From NCBI GenBank assembly GCA_030867875.1, contig JAOWCC010001501.1, forward strand, positions 19,621,524-19,685,523: a DNA stretch of 64,000 nucleotides, in the 5' to 3' direction. This document shows positions 11,917-23,203 of the stretch, in pieces (the first letter of the stretch is position 1; every line of letters begins with the position of its first letter). Both the position numbers and the translations under genes were made by a program. The stretch is from Actinernus sp. WN-2022. Its lineage: Eukaryota > Cnidaria > Anthozoa > Actiniaria > Actinernidae. Below the pieces are notes generated by a model. The model had not been told where the DNA came from and ran no database searches. It was given only the letters and a program-made list of their open reading frames with translations.

Positions 11917-12741
11917 ATTTGTGACACGCGGCCAACCGTCAAAACCTCGAGGCCTAATAAACTGCTTTAGAAGTCCCCAAATCACAACAAAACCACTCAC
12001 ACAACTTCATTAAGTATCAATCTTTTATTATTGAAGATTTATTTCGTAGGAATCAGAGATCGCTTATGAAACATACCACAGGTAACCCAAAAAGCGGGAA
12101 ATATATGTCGAGTCTGGGCTGCCTGTGGTTGGAATGGAAAAAATCCCACATATTATCACAAATCATTTAGTGAAGTGGCCACCTAAAGTTTTCGAGAACA
12201 CATTTTCATTCCCTAAGAAATTCTGACATCTGAACTCCGAAAGAATAAACCTTTAGCAAATGGAGGTCACCTAAAAGAATTGCCTAAAGGAAAAAAGAAC
12301 CCCTAAAAAAATCGTACCTCCACAAAACTTTGCAACATGAAGTTACTTGGGCTAGAAAATTCTTGTTTATGTTCTAGACTACTAACAAATTCGTAGGCCG
12401 GGAATATTTTACCATAGTATTTTCGGTTGACGCGATTTCCACTTAGAAAATCCGAACAGCTAATAGCTTTCTAGAATACGCCAAAAGACATAGTAGGCGC
12501 CGGCTTAAAATGGCTAGAGGAGCTGCATACAACTGGTTTCAAACGAATTTCAAAATGTACTCGTTGGGTGCCCTTGATGGAATTTAGTGGTGATGAGAAC
12601 TTTCTGGAGGTATTTTGTAAATCGACGCCGATCTCTGAATTTTGCGTAGGTAGTAAACATTATGTCGGTCCTGCCGAGAAGTTGATATTTACTGAGGTAT
12701 TGTCACAAGATATAACGGCAGTGACATAGAGAGGTTTTTAA

Positions 12742-12970
12742 GGGACCGTTCATCATTTATCGGATGGGGGGATGGGTGATAAATTAGCATACCATCCTAT
12801 TTTTAGGTACCCCCTTATATTTAGTAAAACTGCAACCTTTAAGGACCCCCCTACTCTATCCCTCTACCCTACTCTACTCTACCCTTGAAAACTGATTTAA
12901 ATATTCAGGGCCCCCATCACTCATCCACCCCCCCCCCCCCTCCCCCCCCCGATAAATAATGAACGGTCCC
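12742..12970. mobile_element. GGGACCGTTCAT MITE with TAA target duplication
   Basis: Terminal repeats GGGACCGTTCATCATTTATC; flanked by TAA at 12739-12741 and 12971-12973. The B2 flank near 63518-63535 has the uninserted sequence with a single TTAA. TAA duplication suggests the PIF/Harbinger group. Confidence 0.8.
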
Positions 12971-13059
12971 TAAGTGAGGTCGACTAAAAAGTACGGCATC
13001 ATGACAGTTACCATGACAACACCGTACCGTATCATGATTGTCTAGCATAAAAATATATA

Positions 13060-13233
13060 TAGTGGAATCCCGTTATAACGAACTAAGTCCCTGATATAAT
13101 GAACATGTTTTTTCAGCCCGGCAAAAACATGGGCTGGAAAAGAGTTATTACCGGCAGTCGTTTATAACGAATACTCTATATAACAAACCTATTTTCCGGT
13201 CCCTTGGCACTTCGTTATAACGGGGTTCCATTG
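13060..13233. mobile_element. Pogo/Tigger-like MITE
   Basis: Ends (C/T)AGTGGAATCCCGTTATAACG and complement CGTTATAACGGGGTTCCATTG, flanked by TA. These termini resemble pogo/Tigger elements. Confidence 0.7.
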
Positions 13234-15558
13234 TATGTCCATTTGAGCGTCGAGCATAAACATTATGCTGCTACTTTGGATGGCTAGGTTTTTTCAAATC
13301 TTTTCCTTTTAAAGCCCTTTTGACAAAACATTTATTTTCTGTGTTAGATAAGATAAAAGTGGGTCAGCTGATCTGGCACCAGATTGCGGTCAGCGGTCTA
13401 CTGCCAGAAATATCACAGGAAGAGAGAAGTCGGGAACCTTATAATTACGGTTATATTTTTACGAAGCCAGGAACCGTGTGGAATACATGCAGATAAACTC
13501 AGTGAGTGGTTGACGTTGAACGGGAAATGTCGATCCAAATAATGCCCACTCTCGATATATGCTTCACTTGTCACGCACAAAGGTTTCAATACGAGGCTCA
13601 GGGGTATAATGCTCAGTGATTCGTGAAAAGAGAAAACAATAAATTTAATTGTGACCCCGGAGTCTTATAATGAATCCTTGTGCGTGACAAGTGAAGCATA
13701 TCTCGAAAGTAGGCCATTACGTTGCTGTCAATACAGTGCATTTTACGCTGTTATTTTGGTTAATTTGGTTATTTCGTCGAGTACCAAATTGAAATAACTC
13801 GTTTATGTGCTTGCGTGCATCCACGAGTTAAAAAGAAATGAGTTTGTAAATTAAGTTAATCCAATTAGCAAATAAACCTCGTTACAAGAAAGACCATATT
13901 GGAATCAGTAAGAATGCCATGTTTGAACACGATAGAAAATAGCCGAAACTTTCAAAATTCGCAAAATAAGAGGCGTTTGTATAGATTGGAGGGACAAATG
14001 TCTCTTATTTCTTCGGATTTTGAAAGCTCACCCCGGCCCATGGTAAATATCCAATGAAACATCCCCAAACTTGGTGAACTTACTAATTTCGATGTGTTGA
14101 TTAATTTTACAAACTCGGTCCTGAGCGTTTTGTTATTACGTAGTGGCCAATGGCCAACCTCTTCAGACCAACTTCTCGGTCAGATCCAAGATGGCGGCTA
14201 CTCCGAGAGAAGAATCTCCAGAAATCCTGGATATTTTAATCACGTGATGTGGGCATCCAATATGGCGGCCAAGCTAAAAATATAAATGTTTAACACGTGC
14301 CTACAAACCATAGGTATCCCAATCCGGAGTGAGCGAGATGCGATTTATAACGGTATTTCCATACGGCGTCTACTAAATGGCTCGAAATGGAGTTTACTTG
14401 GATAAAGAAACAATGAAATGGTGTCACAATGCTGCCAGGATGTATCTAAGCTAGAAGAGAATCCTAAAAAATCCGTCCATTTTCCGTTAGCGTTGAACCG
14501 AAGCGATCGATAGCACATGCTCAGGTTAAACGGCTTCATACACTTCATCTATTGCTCTACCTACACAACGTGTTTTAAGGTTATTTAAAATCGTTTTTTT
14601 GATAAAATTTGAGAAACTATATACGAATCATCATCTCAGCCCGTTTGGCCATTGGCATTGTTAGAACAACCTTTGCGTCATAACCGAAGAGCCAATCCGA
14701 ATACGTCATAGTTCGGCCTTTACCAGGGTGTTCTCTCGGAGTACGTAGCCATCTTGGATCTGACCGAGAAGACCCTGGTCACGAGGTTGGCCAATGGCAA
14801 AACGGTTCTATCTTCACATTATCACTTTATCAGAGGAGCAGGCATGTCAAACCCCCCTCCCGCCCTTGGTAAAACCAAGCCTATCAAATCCCCAACCGAT
14901 GCTCCCCTCGGGATTAACATTGATAGGTGCATCTGACCACCAGTTATCAGTAGTTACCGGTATTCACCGAGTAAATCTTTATCGTTGAAAACAATGCGAA
15001 TCGTGTGGTTTGGATTTTAGTTTGCCACACGCCCGGTGTATGTATGCACGACAGAGCTGAATTACTAGGGCGCATGCGCAGGCTGATACGTAAATGTTAC
15101 AGGAAACACTATCTATTGGCGGTATATATTTTGTGTTTGAAAGTAATTTTATACCAGTGGCCAAAACTGAAACTACATTGTCCAAACATATGTTGTTTCT
15201 CAGTTTCTGGAGGAAATGGTCTGAGTATGTGAATCTTATCCTCCAGCAAAACTCTTATTCTTCGTAGAAAACGTGAAGGTTCGCAAGGGATTGTGGTTAA
15301 ACATGAAGGTACTCACTAAAGTTTGAAATTTCCGCCATTTTTGTATACGCTGCAGTCGTCCCTAGTCTACGCGCGTCATGTTATTCAGTAAATGGGTATG
15401 GGTACGAGATTCTTGTTCAGCGCTGTCCGTATACACCAATTTAGTTTGATTGCGGTGCTTTTCCCCAAGAAACTAAATAAGAGGTTAGTATAGTGGTCCT
15501 GTTATTGGCACAGCTCACAAGGTCTATGTATTTGTCATTAAGATAAGCTATGAGAATG
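13234..15558. other. Intergenic between B 5' flank and A1 3' end
   Basis: Short ORFs only. Contains an inverted repeat around CTCGATATATGCTTCACTTG (13550-13710) and separated inverted blocks around TTCTCGGTCAGATCCAAGAT (14170-14770). No gene seen. Confidence 0.5.
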
Positions 15559-16185
15559 TTATTGCGGTCTAAGCTTCATTTCAGTGAATTTCAGTGAAAG
15601 GGTATTTGATCTAAAGTACCACCAGTTAATGCCTTGAACACTGAGTGTATTCCCCAGATACTGGCCATTAAGGTTGGCTTTGTGACATGTTTTATACCAC
15701 CAAGCACCAGTGTACTGAACAGCACAGTTACCAAACATCAGGATCATTATCTCTGTCTTTAGTAGTGAACGTCATGTTATTATGATAAGTAAGAGGGTTC
15801 CCAGCAGAACCTGAATACGAACTCACACTCAGTCTGTACTTGGACCCTTCATCACCAACACTAAAACTACCATATTTGGCATACGCTTTAACTCCTCTCC
15901 AGTCCTCTAGCTCCACACGTAAAGTCGAGGCTGTTCTAGCCGTCAGTCGGCTGATATAGTCATTACCCAACCAGAACTCGCCATTCAGGTTTCCAAAACC
16001 TGTTTTGTACTGGTTCCAGGTGCGGTAGAAGTTGACAGATCCATCTTGTCTTCTCTGGAAGACTGTCCACACCCCTCCGTCTGTTATCATGTCACAGTAG
16101 ACTTGGAAGGCACCTCGACCATCAGGGTTCACTGTGTACACGCCGTTTCTCCGTTGTCCTGACTGGTACACCTGAGAACAATCTC
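15559..16185 (-). CDS. A1 exon 5: fibrinogen-related domain (FReD)
   Basis: Acceptor TATACAG at 16186-16192 reading leftwards, phase 1. The exon starts G-D-C-S and continues with RRNGVYTV, FQVYCDM, WTVFQRR, FGNLNGEFWLGND, YRLSVSSYSGSAG and then, after the one-base shift near 15735, NCAVQYTGAWWY and LKFTEMKLRPQ-stop. This is the ficolin/tenascin/angiopoietin-type C-terminal lectin fold. The usual Gly before WTVFQRR is Val here. Exon length is 627, one more than the 626 the phase requires. Confidence 0.9.
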
Positions 16186-16269
16186 CTGTATATATGATAA
16201 ATTGTGAATGGAACTATTTTGTGGTAAGCAATTTGAGACGACGCGTCGGTCTGCAGTTAGCTATTGAGG

Positions 16270-16805
16270 AACTTTAAAGGAGAACTGAAGCCTAAAATCA
16301 ACTTTAGCTCAATGAGTAGATCTAAACATGAAAAGACTCATACCAACATTTATTTTACTGTGTTTTGCGTCAAAGGAAAGAAAATCTGCAAATCGTCCTC
16401 CCTACTGCCGTTGAGTTCAGACGGCTCAATTCCTGTAATCTGTGACGTACTATACGGGGAATAAATTAGTTTTGTTATGTTGTTTTCGACTTTGAATAGA
16501 TGGACTAACGATTCATAATTGCGCACTATTGTGCTTTCTTTGTGCTTAATGTGTGGTTGTTTTTCTTTGGTATGCATGACGTACGATACGGGGGGAAAAG
16601 CACTGAATTGAGCCGCCACACAAACTAGCTTTATCAGCGGAGAATTGGTTATTTTTCGACCTTCAAAACGTATTTCATCTTTTCAGACGTGTTTCATCTT
16701 TTCAGACGTGTCATAACACAAAGAAATAAAATAGCAGAAGTTATATCTCTTGAATACAAGTTTGTATAGTCGTCGGATTGATTTAGGGTTCAGTCCTCCT
16801 TTAAG
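16270..16805. mobile_element. MITE in the A1 intron before the FReD exon
   Basis: Ends CTTTAAAGGAGAACTGAAGC and complement of TTCAGTCCTCCTTTAAG. No coding capacity; the orthologue is at 50402-50900. Confidence 0.65.
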
Positions 16806-17123
16806 CAACCACGACGGCAACGTCTAGAACGACGGCATAAAACAATAGCCTTAATTACAAAATACAATAACTGCACGTGAAAATGCAAGCAGTCACGTCG
16901 CCTACATTTCAACCGTTGTCTGCATAAACGAAAACCCCAAATTTTACGTTGTAAAGAGAACGCGAACGTAATAAAGGTAATCGATCCGTTTTTCATTCGG
17001 CGTGAACTATTCCCGGCTCTATGGACTTGATCTAATCTCATATGTTATCATTGGGGTTCAGTCCAATATTTTCTGATTGGTTCTGTAGGCAGATTCAATT
17101 GTTTTGTCCAAATTAATTTAGGC

Positions 17124-17626
17124 AATAGCTGTTATTACGGCTGAGCCAAATACCATGAAACGATCAGCGGTTTCACCCATCTTACAGGTCATCGACTCGT
17201 TTGAGGCTGTTTCAGCTGTGAGCTTGTTTGAGTGAAATTTTCTTTGAAATATCCTCGTTTTACTCTGCTTTATCATTCCTGTCACTTCATTCGATGCACT
17301 AGTAGCGACTGTAAGACGCTGAGTGGCCTAAAGATGGACTAACCGATTTGATAAGGCTGAATGCGAAGAGGAGTTGGCGTGTGAGTTGTTGACTTTACGG
17401 ACCCAAGAAGCTTCTGAAGGCAAGGCTTGTAAAACCATTCCGTCAAATCACTCCAGTGGCCAAAGATGGACACCACTTAACATTTATTCTTGCTTTTCTT
17501 TAGAAAATAATCGTTTGGGGCATCATCATCTCTGTACCATTTTCAAATAGTTGACCCGAAACCCTCGTTTTCATGAGGGCTGATGGGTGAAACCGCTGTC
17601 CATTTGGCTCAGCCGTAATAACAGCT
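17124..17626. mobile_element. Foldback element in A1 intron
   Basis: Ends AATAGCTGTTATTACGGCTG and complement, with inner CGGTTTCACCCATC arms. In A2 only the left half survives (51248-51391), so the A2 deletion begins inside this element. Confidence 0.75.
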
Positions 17627-17856
17627 ATTTTGAAAGAAATTACATACTAGGAATTTGGACTCAATTAAGGCGAAGGTGAAAGAGGTAATTAACAGAACTT
17701 TATTTAAGTTTGTTATTAGAATAATAAATGTAAATAAGTAATGTCTCATTATATTTCTGCTTTCATTATAAACCTATCAGTATCTATGTGCCTGATGTAT
17801 TCAACTTAAAACATCTGAACATGTATTTCTCCTTTCTGAACTATTTCTTTTCTTAC

Positions 17857-18039
17857 CTGTACAGTTTTTAGCGACACTGCAGTTCGTGATCTCCTCTGCA
17901 AAACCACTGCACTTATTTTCATCATGCTGTTGGGTCAGCGTGGTACAGTTGCGCATGCGTGTCTTGGTGCCCTGTCCACACGTCACGTTACAGGGGGTCC
18001 ACTCACTCCACTCTAACCACTTGTTAGACGACTCGGTAT
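17857..18039 (-). CDS. A1 exon 4: thrombospondin type 1 repeat
   Basis: A 183-nt phase 1-1 exon with acceptor GCCGACAG and donor GTAAGA. It encodes KWLEWSEWTPCNVTCGQGTK, RMRNC, a His-Asp-Glu loop and a final NCTG. Six Cys and the layered W-x-x-W pattern are present. The W-x-x-W tryptophans are the usual C-mannosylation sites of the family. Confidence 0.9.
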
Positions 18040-18168
18040 CTGTCGGCACGTAATGTTGAGAGACGAAGTTGTCAAAGGAAAGCATTGTCATAAGCAATAT
18101 GTTCAATGTAAATTCGTTTCAAAACGATACATTTGCAGTTTTCCCTTCTCAGGTATTTCTTTTCTTAC

Positions 18169-18351
18169 CAGTGCAGTTTTTAGCGAAAATGCAGTTCTTT
18201 ATTTCCTCTGTTAATCCACTGCACTTATTCCCATCATGCTGTTGGTTCAGTGTCGTACAGTTGCGCATGCGTGTCTTGGTACCCTGTCCACACGTCACGT
18301 TACAGGAAGTCCACTCACTCCACTCTAACCACTTGTGAAATGGCTCGGTTT
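18169..18351 (-). CDS. A1 exon 3: thrombospondin type 1 repeat
   Basis: A second 183-nt phase 1-1 exon, with donor GTAAGA. The acceptor (AATCCAAG) has a poor pyrimidine tract, so this exon may be spliced less efficiently. It is nearly the same sequence as its two neighbours, indicating recent exon triplication. Confidence 0.85.
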
Positions 18352-18479
18352 CTTGGATTATTAAAAATACATTTCAGTGGAGCTAGCAGGGACTGTTGCA
18401 CTCGACAGACCGTATAGAGATGAATATGTCAATCTAAAGTGTATCCTTTTTTTTCCGCCTGAACTATTTCTTTTCTTAC

Positions 18480-18662
18480 CTGTACAGTTTTTAGCGAGAC
18501 TGCAGTTCTTTATCTCCTCTGCTAAACCTATGCACTTATTCCCGTCATGCTGTTGGGTCAGTGTAGTACAGTTGCGCATGCGTATCTTGGTGTCCTGTCC
18601 ACACGTCACGTTACAGGGGGTCCACTCACTCCACTCTGACCACTTGTGAGACGGCTCGATAT
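18480..18662 (-). CDS. A1 exon 2: thrombospondin type 1 repeat
   Basis: First TSP1 exon after the TM exon: acceptor TTAATTTCAG, donor GTAAGA, 183 nt, phase 1-1, with W..W..W, CNVTCG and RMRNC. The intron between it and exon 1 is about 2.4 kb and holds only repeats that I can see. Confidence 0.88.
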
Positions 18663-19974
18663 CTGAAATTAAACCAGAAACAAATTACATTAGGCCCCTG
18701 TTGATTACAGCACTGAGATGTATTTGTTAAAATGAGGAAAGCTTCACCATTAACAGCTGGAATAATGTGGACGATAAATGTTCTCCTTAATTTATTTGTT
18801 GATAATAACGAATCGTTGGTCAGGAGCTCCTCTTCGCTAACCCCTCAGTGTGTTTCCCAATAATCTGCACTGGTATTGTATGCCACCGCCGAGAAAACTT
18901 TAGCGACGGATTTGATAAAGGAGTAATTATGTGTCATATTTATTAACACTGTATATTAATCGTACCGTATGTATTGTAAACAACTAGACAAAATAGAATA
19001 GTTTGTATGTGTATTTATTATACGACTTGGCGTTTTCGAGTGCAAATACGGGCTAAAACGAGTGCAAATATGAGACCGTATTACACGGGTCGCGAACAGG
19101 TTTGCACAGGTTTATTCAACACTTAAAAGGTTTTGTAAGCGCGCGAGCCAATCGAAATGGGGCTGTTTGAGTAACAGCCAATCAGCTTTTAGCGCGCGAA
19201 AAAAACTTTTCAGTGCGCGCCCGCCGACGTGAGGCTGAGAGATTTCTTCTCTAAAGATTTTCTTCAAACAGAGCAGTAAGGTAAGCGAAAACAAACATGT
19301 TTTGTTCGTGTTAGCTGTCGTATAATAAACATACACGAAGAGTTGTGTAATACGGCTGGGAATTTTTACTCGTCAATTTTATTTTTTCTTGCCTTTCAGG
19401 CTCGAAAAAATAAAACTGACTCGTAAAAATACCCAGCCGTATTACACAACTTTCCGTGTAATAAGCTCTTTGTATTTGTATCATGTCCTCCGACCTAGTA
19501 ATTTAATCTCAATTTCATGTAAACTAGCTCCTGGCATTTTTAACTTTCCAGTTATTTCAGGAAGCCAGTACCTTTAAATATGTATTTTTCTTACAATTAA
19601 TAGTTCGTCACATTTGTAAACTTTGTAGTTGTAGACTGTGTGGAAATGGTACATTTCAACGCTGCAACAGTTCTAACAATTCGTAAATAAAGTTACATTT
19701 CTGACCTGTGGAAGATGTTTCCACTTAAATTTCATCAAAAATTTAAGCTGAACTAACATTATCGAATTATTAATTACTTTTAAAAATGTAAAAAGCGAGC
19801 AAGAGCGGGTCTCCCAAGTGTTTAAACACTTAAAAGTATTCGACGAATTCCTGGATCGAATTAAAATTTAGGTTGATTTTTGAGGAGGGATTTAAACCGG
19901 AGAACCTGGAGAAAAACCCTCGGAGCAAGGGAAAGATACCAACAAACGCAACTCACATACGACACTGTGATCGG

Positions 19975-20030
19975 GAATCGAACACAGGCTACGGCGCCAC
20001 CCCAGCTGCATGCACTCTAATGATCATGAT
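19975..20030 (-). mobile_element. tRNA-derived SINE fragment
   Basis: - strand B-box-like GTTCGATTCCCGATC following a GGGGTGGCGCCGTAG segment. A second copy lies at 23755-23810. Confidence 0.45.
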
Positions 20031-20284
20031 TTGAATAAATTTTAAAGCTCGAAGAAGGAAAGATTTGGATTATACGTATTTTGGATTATACGTATAGCCT
20101 TTACTGCATGACGACAAACAAACTTCCAAACGCTGTTTTAGAAAGATCTAAAAAGGATTGGAGGTGGAAAATAGCATTAATTTTACAAAACACTAACGAT
20201 CTCGTACTACTACAAGTGCCTTTAAATAAATGAAGTTAGAATGCAGTTTTGCATTACTACGTGATTGCATTCCTGCAAAAGGCC

Positions 20285-20358
20285 CATTAACGACAGTAAC
20301 AACGCCGAGCTGTGACAACGCCGAGCTGTGACAACGCCGAGCTGTGACAACGCCGAGC
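20285..20358. repeat. 16-bp tandem repeat
   Basis: Four copies of about GTGACAACGCCGAGCT; T block 2 has five (24117-24195). Confidence 0.8.
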
Positions 20359-21048
20359 TCCCAGAAAACACGGAAGAGGAATTATCTCATGACAGCAGAA
20401 ACTGTGTACGAGGCCTTTTCTGTTCTGACGGAAGGCTGACGCTCGTAACATCAGTTTTATTACTTTTGTCGCTGTTTTTCCCTTGATAAGATCCAGTGAT
20501 TTACTGATTGAAACTTAATTACGTCTGTGTTCAAGGTTTCGGCTACACGGATATGTCTTCTCCCTTGTAGAGCGAGCATGCAATACTCAGTAGCCAGAAT
20601 AATAAATCCTAAATGGTCTCTTAGGCCATCCCAATAAAATGTTTCGTTTACCATCGCCTGACTGACCCAATTTATTTTTGGAAAAGCAAAATAAATAAAT
20701 AAAATGTTTAATACCGACCCAAGTTTTTGGAAAAAGTAAAAAAAAATGGATTGAAGAAAATATTTTTTAAACTACACCTCTTTTCCGAGCTCTCTACGTA
20801 TTAGTTTCTTGCCTTTCACATGCAAATTGTCAATCCACAGCTAGTAGAGGAAAGAGTAGTCAAGGAATACATGACTCGTGACATTTTTACGCGAGTCCGG
20901 CAAGCCGACTTGGTTTCAGATCCGCTAATGCTTTTTTTACCGACCGACCCACCATCACGAGCCGAGGGCGATGGTAAACGAAACTTTTAGTAAATATTTC
21001 TGAACAAATCAAAAGGTTTTCTCATACGTTTTGATCCCGCGGGATTAC

Positions 21049-21250
21049 CGCGAGTCAGCATAATAGGAACTGTGAAAGCCGTCCCCAAGAGAACAGTAGC
21101 CGTGATAACTGACACCATAACAAGTACACATCGCCTACGGCTCTTCCCTTGAACACCTATCTCGTTGTTGATAACATCTGTAGATTGGGACTCGTTGTCC
21201 TGATTGTTTTGTGAAGGTTGTGTATCCTCAGGAGGAGTCGTACCAGCCAT
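21049..21250 (-). CDS. A1 first exon (T1): cytosolic tail and TM segment
   Basis: ATG at 21250. It encodes 67 residues: MAGTTPPEDTQPSQNN, an acidic/polar tail, GKSRRR, then a hydrophobic run of about 24 residues ending MLTR. Positive charges before the hydrophobic run predict a type II anchor. The reading continues openly past the predicted donor for 20 codons, so the exact 3' end is uncertain. A minisatellite-bearing element begins about 230 bases upstream. Confidence 0.75.
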
Positions 21251-21482
21251 TGTACACTAAAATTATGGTATAACAATGATAATATTTATAGTTAGAGGGA
21301 CGATAGCTAGGTTATCAAAGGGAGAATTATGAAATAAATTAGGGAAAAATCCGATAAAGTGGAAAGGACAAAAACCAAATCAATCAAACTGCAGGGAACC
21401 ATCAGTGTGTCTCTGAAGTCAGTTTCAGTAAGTCGTTTGCGAATTTTTAAGTTGCGGTTAGAATCGGAAATTCAGAGACTAT

Positions 21483-22064
21483 AGCCCGGTTTGCACGACA
21501 AGCATTTTGGGCACGGAACTCCTAACTTGGACACGGCACTCCTAACTTGGGCACGGCACTCCTAACATGGGCACGGCACTCCTATCTTAGACACGGCACT
21601 CCTACTTTTGACACGGCACTCCTAACTTGGACACGACACTCCTACCTTGGACACGGCACTCCTAATTGGGACACGACACTCCTAACTTGTATACACGGCA
21701 CTCCTAACTTGGACACGACACTCCTACCTTGGACACGACACTGCTAACTTGGACACGACACTCCTAACTTGGACACGATACTCCTAACTGGGACACGACA
21801 CTCCTACCTTGGACACGACACTCCTACCTTGGACACGACACTCCTAACTTGGACACGGCACTCCTAACTTAGATACGGCACTCCTAACTTGGACACGGCA
21901 CTCCAAACAGGCGGCCGATACTACCTTTTCACAAGCTATACAAGCTATTTTAATACGGGCACGCGTACCCAGAACATTTCCAATGACACGGACAAAAATA
22001 ATGTTTGTCGTGCCGATAATGTTTGGCACGCGGACCTAAAATGATTTCCGTGTAAATCGGGCTT
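21483..22064. mobile_element. Element with internal 20-bp minisatellite upstream of T1
   Basis: Ends TAGCCCGGTTTGCACGACAA and complement of CGTGTAAATCGGGCTTA. The interior 21503-21905 is about 20 copies of CACTCCTAACTTGGACACGG. The minisatellite begins about 250 bases upstream of the T1 start codon. Confidence 0.75.
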
Positions 22065-22619
22065 AAGTATGGAGAGATGAAGCAAATCTCCTGAACTTCC
22101 ATCAGCCTGCATCTGGTATCTGATATCTAAATATGTTCGACTTGAACCATGTTGACTTGATCCCATAATATTGCGAAAAGCAGAAAAAAAGTGACGATGT
22201 TCAGTTCGTCTGGAACTGACAAACAGAACGATGGAACGGCAACATTCATGAAATCTGGTTGAAAGTAGAAAATTCTGCCTTTGAAGAAACCATTCCATGC
22301 TTACCAAATGAAATAGACCACCTTGGGATTGTTAGTAAAGGTTACTGCAGAGCAAATCCAAAACCCAGCTATTTGACAATGAGTGTATTATGCTAAGTGT
22401 TTCTGTCAGTTCTTACAGTTAAGGGCAACCGAAAAACTATGCAAGTAATGGCATATTTTATTGATTTTGGATACAGAAGTCAGAAAAAACTAATCAAACC
22501 TTGGCATAATTGTTCAAGGGTTATAGCATATTGGATTATAAGTTTATTGGTAGAGATTAAATAAACTGTGAATTTCATAAGACAAAAACTCCATGGTTAT
22601 GAAACAGGCAGCTCACTAA

Positions 22620-22961
22620 GGGACCGTTCATTTTTTTATCGGGGGTGGGGGGGGGGGGGGGGGGGGGGTGGGTGGGGGTGGTGAATTTGATGGGGGTAAT
22701 CCATAAAAGAGCGGCTCTTAAATCGGGGGTTAGCTAAAATATGAGCTCTGATAAGGGGTTTCAACTCGAAAAATAATAGTTTCAAACATACTGTAAGATC
22801 TACTTGTAACGTGGGGAGGGGGTGTCAGGAAAAAATCAGAGATTTTCAAGGGGTCATCGGCGAAAAATTATTCAAACGGGAGGGGGGTCTTGCAACATTT
22901 GGGGAACAAAGCCTTCAAATCCACCGCTCCCTCTCCTTCCCGATAAAAAATGAATGGTTCC
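22620..22961. mobile_element. GGGACCGTTCAT MITE downstream of T1 block
   Basis: 342 bases, TAA at 22617-22619 and 22962-22964; contains a G run of about 30. The empty site is at 26457-26459. Confidence 0.8.
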
Positions 22962-23203
22962 TAATGACGTTTTTTTACAACTCCTCCAAATATATTCAAC
23001 GTTTGTTGACTTGATCAGATACGGCCAATGCTTTTCTCCTCTGAGCACACATCCACTAGGTATGAAGTTTGCCGCAGGAGTCCATGGTATTGCCGAGCAG
23101 TCTGAGCAGTTCAGAATTGTACTATTAAACAGGAATGTTTTCTCTGTTTACTTCGTATTCAATAATCTATAAAACGTTGAATTTCTTGAACAACAACCTA
23201 AAC

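Larger units (their letters stand above)
9937..12560. other. Repeat-filled block where the B first exon should be
   Basis: Unit 2 has B exon 1 (45681-45759) between the LINE remnant and the flank that resumes at 12562 and 45772. In unit 1 the same interval holds unrelated sequence with two foldback elements and no trace of the exon. Confidence 0.65.
18663..21048. other. A1 intron 1: repeats only
   Basis: Holds a hairpin around GTGTAATACGGCTGGG (19335-19460), a tRNA-like SINE piece (19975-20030), a 16-bp tandem repeat (20285-20358) and an inverted GTTTCGTTTACCATCGCC pair (20637-20985). No further TSP1 exon seen. Confidence 0.5.
15559..21250 (-). pseudogene. A1: type II membrane protein, 3 TSP1 repeats plus fibrinogen-related domain, frameshifted
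   Basis: Exons in gene order: 21250-21049 (cytosolic tail and TM), 18662-18480, 18351-18169, 18039-17857 (one TSP1 each, 183 nt), 16185-15559 (FReD and stop). All introns are phase 1. Exon 1 gives 67 residues: acidic/Asn-rich tail, KSRRR, then a hydrophobic run, which predicts type II topology. Each TSP1 repeat shows W..W..W, CNVTCG and RMRNC. The FReD shows the start Cys, the DRDND calcium-site region and GAWWY..CH. Relative to A2, one extra base at about 15731-15738 shifts the frame after DRDND, so the product ends early and loses the C-terminal third of the FReD. Otherwise the gene would give 458 aa. The donor of exon 1 (GTAATC) is weak and chosen by phase. A sequencing error at the single indel would make this an intact gene. 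Confidence 0.72.
19656..23050. repeat. T block, copy 1 (tandem duplication with 23497-26571)
   Basis: Contains a tRNA-like SINE, a 16-bp repeat, T1 and the minisatellite element. Copy 2 begins at 23497 and ends where the two sequences part at 26571. The left junction of copy 2 cuts through a CACAGGCAGCCC element. Unit 2 has one such block (about 51.4-53.9 kb). Confidence 0.8.

Noticed and set aside
21945..22307. - strand ORF upstream of T1 (also 25793-26152 and 52674-53120)
   Set aside because: Runs into the inverted end of the minisatellite element and its 3' part differs between copies by frameshift; no supported splice link to T exons.
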